From: Rutpela maculata
Taxonomy: Eukaryota; Arthropoda; Insecta; Coleoptera; Cerambycidae
Assembly (NCBI GenBank): GCA_936432065.2
Contig: OW386286.2
Location: 113,485,519 to 113,549,518 of the forward strand
DNA length: 64,000 nucleotides
Direction of reading: 5' to 3'
Under the pieces are notes generated by a model that had not been told where the DNA came from, did no database searches, and saw only the letters and a list, made by a program, of their open reading frames with translations. A program made the translations under genes and the position numbers. Below are positions 57,946 through 64,000 of the stretch, in pieces. Position 1 is the stretch's first letter. Every line of letters starts with the position of its first letter.

Positions 57946-59237
57946 TATAGACGGTATATTGATGAGCCCGATATATGGATAGGTCGTTCATAAGCCTGGC
58001 ATTTCCCAAGTGTATATCTTAACAAGTTTATTAAATATGGCGATTATTGTGCATCTCTTTTAATAGGAAGCGACAAGGGGTAGCTAATTATTATTTGTTC
58101 ATTGATTATATAAACATTGCATATTTCAGAGCCCGGATATATTTATAGGTACTTTCAGAGCCCACTGTATATAAGAATATAACTAGCGTTCGCTCCGCGG
58201 CCCAGCGATGTTGCCAATGTAACTGGGCCTCTATAGGTCATATTGTTATAATATATATTTCATTGATGCTTGCATTGTCAAGAAGCACTATATTATATGG
58301 TTAGGAGTAAATAGTTGCTATACTGCGCCACTATCACAGTAGAGAGAGATACTCTATTGGAGGGTCAGATAATAAAGGAAATATATCCATTCATTGAACG
58401 CCTAAATAATATAACAGTTAAATTTATTTTTATGAATTTGAAATTACATTAAAGATAACCTAATAGAATATTGGGTTATTTTGTATGCAAATTACATATT
58501 AAATATTAATAATTGATAATGTAGTTACTCCGTGGTAGGCCATAAGTATTTAAATATTTTAAATTTGGCTGCATTTGAAAAATTTGTTTCATATTTAAAA
58601 TTTGACTTCATTTTTTTCCCGCTTTTAAAATATTGTCTCATTCGCATTGAAATAAAAAGATAAAAATCAGTAGAAATTAAAATACGTTTATTTACTTAAC
58701 AGAGATTGTATTAATAGTACAGTAAAATAAGGTATCAATAGTAAAGGAATCCCTTACAGCTATTTTTCTTTGGAAAGTGTACTTATTTTCGTTGAGTCTA
58801 CAACAAGTGACCCTCGTTTCCGAGTATATGGGTCAAATATGACCAAAAATTGATTGATATCAAATGACAAAGCATAAAGTTCCCTTTTAAGTATGGCAAG
58901 CAAAAATTTAATTTTTTCCTGCATGATACTTTGTATTGATTATATTGTTGTATTGATTATAATAATTTTATATGCTTCCACTTTGCACTGATAATAACAA
59001 TAACTATCATTATTATTACAAGCATATGAAATAGTGTCTGACATTAATGACTGACATGTCAGACAGGTGGCACTCATAAAAAATGAAATTGTGTGGTATT
59101 GTTTTCTGATTCAAAAGTTACTAACATTAAGTGCAACAAAACATGCTTTTTCCGCAATATTTTGAAAACACGGGCACACAAAAAAGTCAGATTTTCTTAT
59201 AGTACTGAAATTAAGCAAGATAGGGCAAGACAATATA
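57946..59237. other. Unclassified AT-rich DNA
   Basis: No gene or element ends recognised. CAGAGCCCGGATATATTTAT (58129) and CAGAGCCCACTG (58157) are similar words close together. Confidence 0.45.
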
Positions 59238-59672
59238 CAGTGTGTCGCACTTTTCATGGAGCCACCCTCATATCTCGCCCATTTGATATCCGAATATTTT
59301 GAAATTTTGGTGGTGACTATATGCCTATAAAATGAGTCTTTAGACGTAACCACATTTAATTTTAGTCAAAGGCGTCCGATTCTAGGATGGAAAAAGTGGG
59401 TTGGTTTTCAGAAAAAAAGTATTTTTTACAAAAAAAAATAGTAAGATGTTCTTAAGCAGCACCTTTAGAAATCCAATTGTACAAGATTACATCGTAGTGA
59501 ATTCAAAGATGTTTGAGACAGGGGCCGCCAAAAAAACTATTTTTTCAACTAAAAATAATTTTTATCTGTAAAACGGATTCTCAAATGAAACAAGATATTC
59601 TACATTTTTTTGTTCAGGATAATGTATTATAAAAGTATGAATTGATTTTACAACAAAATAATTGTTTATTTA

Positions 59673-60259
59673 GGGCCGGTTTTATAGGTTCTGTTTAACT
59701 TAGGTCTGATAGTTAACTCTAAGTTTTGTCAAAAAGTACGTTTTATATCTCCCAGTAACTGCCAATCTTAAGTTTAAACGCCAAACATAGGTTTATGCAC
59801 GCTAACGTTGATTAATTGTATTTTTTTTAGGGTTTCATATCTTAGATTTTTTAGGAGTTCACTTGATAAAACCATTTGCGGTATTAAAATCTTTCCCAAG
59901 TGCATTCCAGACATTTGCTTTATCCTTCCAAGTAACCGAATCACTTCTCTTGCATTCGATTAGATCTTTATTTTTTTTAACTCATTCAATCAATAGTTTG
60001 ATTTCACTGACGTTGAAATTTAAAGATCTTTTGCCGCTCATCGCAAAAAGTCAAAGTACCAGTAATGAAAATGATATCAATCGCCAATTTGTCACTATGC
60101 TACCAACTAACAAAATGACGATAGAACTGACGATCTTGACAAGCACCTATAAAACGGCATTTTAGCGAACACTAAAATCTAAAGTTTAAACCTCCAGTAA
60201 AACTTCAGTTTAAACTACTGGTTAAACTTTGGTTTAATCTGTACCTATAAAACCGGCCC
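59673..60259. mobile_element. PIF/Harbinger-like element nested in the Tc1/mariner-like element
   Basis: Ends GGGCCGGTTTTATAGGT and ACCTATAAAACCGGCCC are a perfect 17-base TIR, flanked by TTA on both sides (59670-59672 and 60260-60262), the 3-bp target pattern of PIF/Harbinger. The interior keeps a Myb/SANT-like gene fragment on the minus strand. Confidence 0.85.
59859..60041 (-). pseudogene. Myb/SANT-like DNA-binding domain fragment
   Basis: From ATG at 60041 the minus strand reads MSGKRSLNFNVSEIKLLIE, a TGA, VKKNKDLIECKRSDSVTWKD and KANVWNALGKDFNT, ending at TGA 59859. The spacing of L-I-E, K-x-K-D-L-I-E, TW-x-x-K and W-x-x-L matches the Myb/SANT-like (Myb_DNA-bind_5) domain of the second Harbinger protein. 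It has one stop and no frameshift. It is short and unlikely to be functional. Confidence 0.7.
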
Positions 60260-60837
60260 TTAATAAGACAAAAATTAAAAAGTAAAACAAATAAAAATAA
60301 ATAAATCAATTAATTAATTCATTCATTAAATTAAATTAATTGCCCAATAGCATTTATTTTCATGGTTTACTTAGGTTTTTATTGAAGATTATTTGTTAGA
60401 AAAATGGTAGGTATAGTAGGTAGAATTTTTGCCTTATTAAATAAATAATTATTTTGTTGTAAAATCAATTGATACTTTTACAACACATTATTCTGAACAA
60501 AAATGAAGAATACATTTTTTTCATTTGAGAATCCGTTTTATAGATAAAAATTACTTTTTTTGACGGCCCCTATCTCCAACATCTTTGAACCCACTATGAT
60601 GAAATTTTGTAAAAAGGGTTCCCAAAAGTGCTGATTAGTTCTTTTCTGAAAAAATCGCTAATATATATTTTTTGAAAATCGACCTCCTCTTTCCATTCTA
60701 GAACCGAACGCCTCCGTCTAAAATTAAATGTGGTTACGTCTAAAGACTCGGTATATAGTCACCACCAAAATTTCAAAATATTCGGATATCAAAGGAGCGA
60801 GATATGAGGATGGCTCCATGAAAAGTGCGACACACTA

Positions 60838-62000
60838 TATATGTACCTTTTTGTCAGAGCATAAAATTCCCTAGTATAATGGTCATAATAAAAAAACGGC
60901 ACATTTGATAGTTAAATTATTATTATGATAAGTAATACAATATAAATAATTATATAAAAATTTAGTTTAATAGGTTTTCTTAGTTTAATGTAATACTGCT
61001 ACAGTAATAATATTTTTTCCTAATGCATATGGGAGGTCGAAGATAGTTTAGGCTAACCTTTTCCTTTTGTGTGTAAATTCTTTTGTACACAATAAACGTT
61101 CATTTATTTATTTATTTTATTTACTTAAAATTGTACCGGCCGCCAAATTATCAAAAATGAGGTACAGAGACGCTTGTCATTTTTTTTATACTCTCCTCAA
61201 TTTAAATAAAAAAAAATGTTTCCTATTGTCACCGCATTTTGCGGTTTTCGGGTCTCGATATAATCTTAGAGAAATATATTTTTAACCATCATCTATCAAT
61301 TCATAAAATTATGAACAATCCAAAAAAAAATCCGCAAATATACTAGCCGATAAGTTTATGCATTCGTCAATTAACAAATAGAGCTTTTGATATGAAATTG
61401 GAACTGGCATAATTTTCATTTTCACATGAAAAATAGTTACAATGATGTTAAAAAATCGTTTAATTTCGCTGAGCGCATGGTCATACGCTCCAAGCGATCT
61501 GTTCTGTTTTATATTTATTGCCGTACGCCCCGCTGAGTTAAGCGGGTGCCTTTTCTCTGGTACCTTTCTACATTCAACTTAAATACATCTTACAATGTCT
61601 GACACATGATGCTTTCTTGAATACAGCCCAATAAAACAATCAAAGCGTCTCAAGTGTCAAAAGAATGATTGAAATTATTGGCCTGTTTGAAGCACGATGG
61701 AGTTATATGACAGTATAGTACCTAACGGTAGGAAGAAACATGCCAATATGCACCAAAAAATTATATTTTGTAAGCTAGTGCCTAAAGATTTATAAAAGAA
61801 ACTACGAAAATAGCAACGAAAATATGGGGACAAAATAAATCGAGGAATATAAGTATATCATATTTTGATGATGTATCTATTTTATTGATTCCAAAAAATA
61901 TATGTTGTGATAATATGATATAGTAGTTAAAGATTGTACTAAAGACATGCAGTGAGTGTGTCAGAACAATGTGATATGAAAAGAGAAAAATATATTAATT
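60838..62000. other. Unclassified; retroelement-like tail
   Basis: GTACACAATAAACGTTCATT followed by a TTTA-repeat at 61085-61115 looks like a 3' tail in sense. The frame at 61067-61285 over it is not convincing. Nothing else is recognised. Confidence 0.45.
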
Positions 62001-62624
62001 TACTTCCACATCCAGTAGAAGTATAGTAACGACAAAAAAAATTTTAAAAATTTTTATTGTTCAAATGGGCTTAGAATGTCACGAAACGTCGAGATTTTAA
62101 GTTTGAGCGAAAAAAAAATTTCTGTCTGTCGGTCTGTCTGTAACTTTTTTTATGCGCACGTTTACTCTGGAACCGTTTGAGATATTGACTTGAAATTTGT
62201 ACTTTAATGAGATCTAGAACTAAATTATATTTTCATCTTGTTCTGTCGAAGGGTTGGGGGGTAAATTGGGGTAAATTTGGGGAAAATAGGTAAATCAAGC
62301 AGGTAAGAGTCCATAAAATTCGTATTTAGTATATACAAGAGAAGCTGACGTCTCAAAAAAAATTTTGGCATTAGCCACCCCCACCCCATTATTAAAGGGG
62401 ATGAAAAAAAATGTGATTTAGGGTGTGTACAAGAACCAGAAACCTCGAAATGTTTTTTTACTTCATCCCCTCCCACTACCACCCCCCACCCCGCTGCCGA
62501 TTTCAAATATTATATTATTAAAGTTCCATAAACAATTATTTCTACATACAAAATTTTTTCGTTGTGAGTGACTTAGATAAAAAATCGGATGCGGAAGTAG
62601 TGATTCCTTGGGCAGCGGTTTTTA
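62001..62624 (+). mobile_element. HINE-like repeat F1, copy f (near full length)
   Basis: It runs from the hairpin ACTTCCACATCCAGTAGAAG through GTCTGTCGGTCTGTCTG (62121-62140) to the 3' end GATTCCTTGGGCAGCGGTTT. GGATGCGGAAGTAGTG near the end is the inverse of the start, a subterminal inverted repeat. Confidence 0.85.
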
Positions 62625-62983
62625 ACATTTAATTGAAATATTGGAAATATGCAAGTTTTAAAACTTTTTGCAACAAATTAATTAAATCTTCTTGAAAGTT
62701 TCACCACTATTAATAATTGTCAAATGGTGGATGAAATAAAAAATATATACAAACCCGACATGTTTTAATTTATTTTATATTTCTTCTTTATAATTCTACG
62801 AGTATATAATGAAATTTGCTTGAACCCGTCGTCACAAATAATACCGACATTTACCTGTTAACATACATAATTTAAAAAATACTGACATATCAAAGCGACT
62901 GATAGTAATGAAAGATAAACCTAGAAACCTAGAGCAGAGATTCGAAGAAGAAAATTATTAGTACATAATAGAAAAGGTAAATA
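62625..62983. other. AT-rich, nothing recognised
   Basis: No motif, repeat or coding signal identified. Confidence 0.5.
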
Positions 62984-63170
62984 CGGAAGCGTACTGAGGT
63001 CACGGCGGAAAAAAAACTAAATTGAAATTTCGACTTATCTTGAAATTTCAACTTAGTAGGTTGAAATTTTGACTTATTAAATTGAAATGTTGACTTATTA
63101 AATTGAAATTTCAAGATAAGTCTAAATTTCAACTTAATTTTTTTTTCGCCGTGGCCTCAGTACGCTTCCG
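62984..63170. mobile_element. 187-base palindromic MITE
   Basis: CGGAAGCGTACTGAGG (62984) and CCTCAGTACGCTTCCG (63170) are perfect inverse ends with TA on both sides. The interior is a series of TTGAAATTTNGACTTAT words in both orientations, so the element folds almost end to end. Confidence 0.88.
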
Positions 63171-63405
63171 TAGGTGAACATTTTGTTTTTCAAAAAAAAA
63201 AAAATATTAACTGTATAGGCAGTAAATATAAACATTGTACTCTATTGATATTTTCATGTAATTGTTGAACATTTTATAAGATACTTATAGTTTAATTTTA
63301 ATTACCTCCTGATGATGCCAGCGTGGCTGGTATAATACTCGTCATAACACTATACAGTATTTTTGTTCTTGTCGAATCTTATCAAACTCTGCTAAAGTAT
63401 ATTTT

Positions 63406-64000
63406 ACTTCCACATCCAGTGGAAGTATAGTAACGACAAAAAAATTTAAAAAAATTTTTATTATTCAAATAGGCTTAAAATGTCATGAAACGTCGAGATT
63501 TTAAGTTTGAGCGAAAAAAAAATTTCTGTCTGTCGGTCCAAATTGGGATAAATAGGTAAATCAAGCAGGTCGGTCTGTCTGTAACTTTTTTTTGTGCGTT
63601 TACTCTGGAACCGTTTAAGATATTGACTTGAAATTTGGTACACGTATGTACTTTAACGAGATCTGGAACTATATTATATTTTCATGTTGTTCCGACGAAG
63701 GGTTGGGGGGTAAATTGGGGTAAATGGGTAAATCAAGCAAGTAAGAGTCGATAAAATTGGTATTTAGTATATACAGGAGAAGCTAGGGTCTCAAAAAAAT
63801 TTTTGGCATTAGCCACCCCCATTACCACCCCCACATCCTTATTAAAGGGGATGAAAAAAAATTGTGATTTGGTGTATGTACGAGAACCAGAAACCTCGAA
63901 ATATTTTTTTACTTCATCCATCCTATCACCACCGCCACCCCACTACCGATGTGGGGTATCGTTTTATGGGTTTTTGGGGTAGAGGATATTAAAGTTCCAT
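63406..64000 (+). mobile_element. HINE-like repeat F1, copy g (runs off the window)
   Basis: The 5' hairpin ACTTCCAC/GTGGAAGT is at 63406-63426, with the GTCT core at 63526-63590, interrupted by about 32 bases copied from later in the element. It continues to ATTAAAGTTCCAT at the window edge, about 60 bases short of the expected 3' end. Confidence 0.85.

Larger units (their letters stand above)
59238..60837. mobile_element. Tc1/mariner-like element with ~430-base arms
   Basis: CAGTGTGTCGCACTTTTCAT (59238) is inverse to ATGAAAAGTGCGACACACTA (60837), with TA on both sides. Arms run to about 59668 and 60440 (TTAGACGTAACCACATTTAA, CAAAGATGTTTGAGA). No transposase. A Harbinger-like element is nested at 59673-60259. 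Confidence 0.85.

Noticed and set aside
59863..60165. 100-codon + strand open frame
   Set aside because: It is the antisense shadow of the Myb/SANT-like fragment on the minus strand.

Overview
The window looks like AT-rich insect nuclear DNA. A beetle or similar large, transposon-filled genome would fit, but the species cannot be fixed from the sequence. The only host gene I recognise is the central part of Hira, which encodes a WD-repeat histone H3.3 chaperone. It lies on the + strand in eight exons between 2112 and 55630. Exon phases join without conflict and all eight introns' visible ends are GT..AG. The exons carry 1,682 coding bases (about 560 codons) in 53.5 kb. The first WD repeats lie upstream of base 1 and the C-terminus lies beyond base 64000.

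Layout. 1-2111: intron with the 3' end of an RNase H-bearing non-LTR retrotransposon and small inverted repeats. 2112-2399 and 9270-9551: WD-repeat exons, separated by an intron with a 2.1-kb hAT-like element. 9552-25713: 16-kb intron with a restriction-like-endonuclease retroelement fragment, two more hAT-like elements with 8-bp target duplications, convergent tRNA-like SINE heads, foldback elements, and a broken 4-kb CR1-like retrotransposon between inverted repeats. 25714-27540: three exons, including the ASF1-binding B motif and a 62-bp intron. 27541-33024: dispersed repeats, ending in an 800-bp foldback just before the next exon. 33025-33124: one exon. 33125-51489: 18-kb intron with a Tc1/mariner-type element with unusual duplicated TIRs, a P-like THAP element inserted into a DDE_4-type transposase gene, a long-TIR element and a 1.4-kb palindrome. 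51490-51753 and 55534-55630: exons of the C-terminal Hira domain. 55631-64000: no recognised exon; AT-repeat palindromes, a Tc1/mariner-like element with a nested Harbinger-like element, and two more copies of a Helitron-like (HINE/DINE-1 type) repeat.

The most notable signals are in how the introns are built. Four hAT-like insertions have recognisable target duplications, and three of them share CAGAG-type ends and are packed with element-specific short palindromes. Several insertions can be reconstructed exactly, the best being a P-like element that splits a transposase reading frame. Many very long inverted repeats sit in Hira pre-mRNA, some within about 30-150 bases of a splice acceptor, and one inverted pair of repeat copies brackets exon 9270-9551. 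I see no CRISPR, operon or bacterial content and no host promoter.
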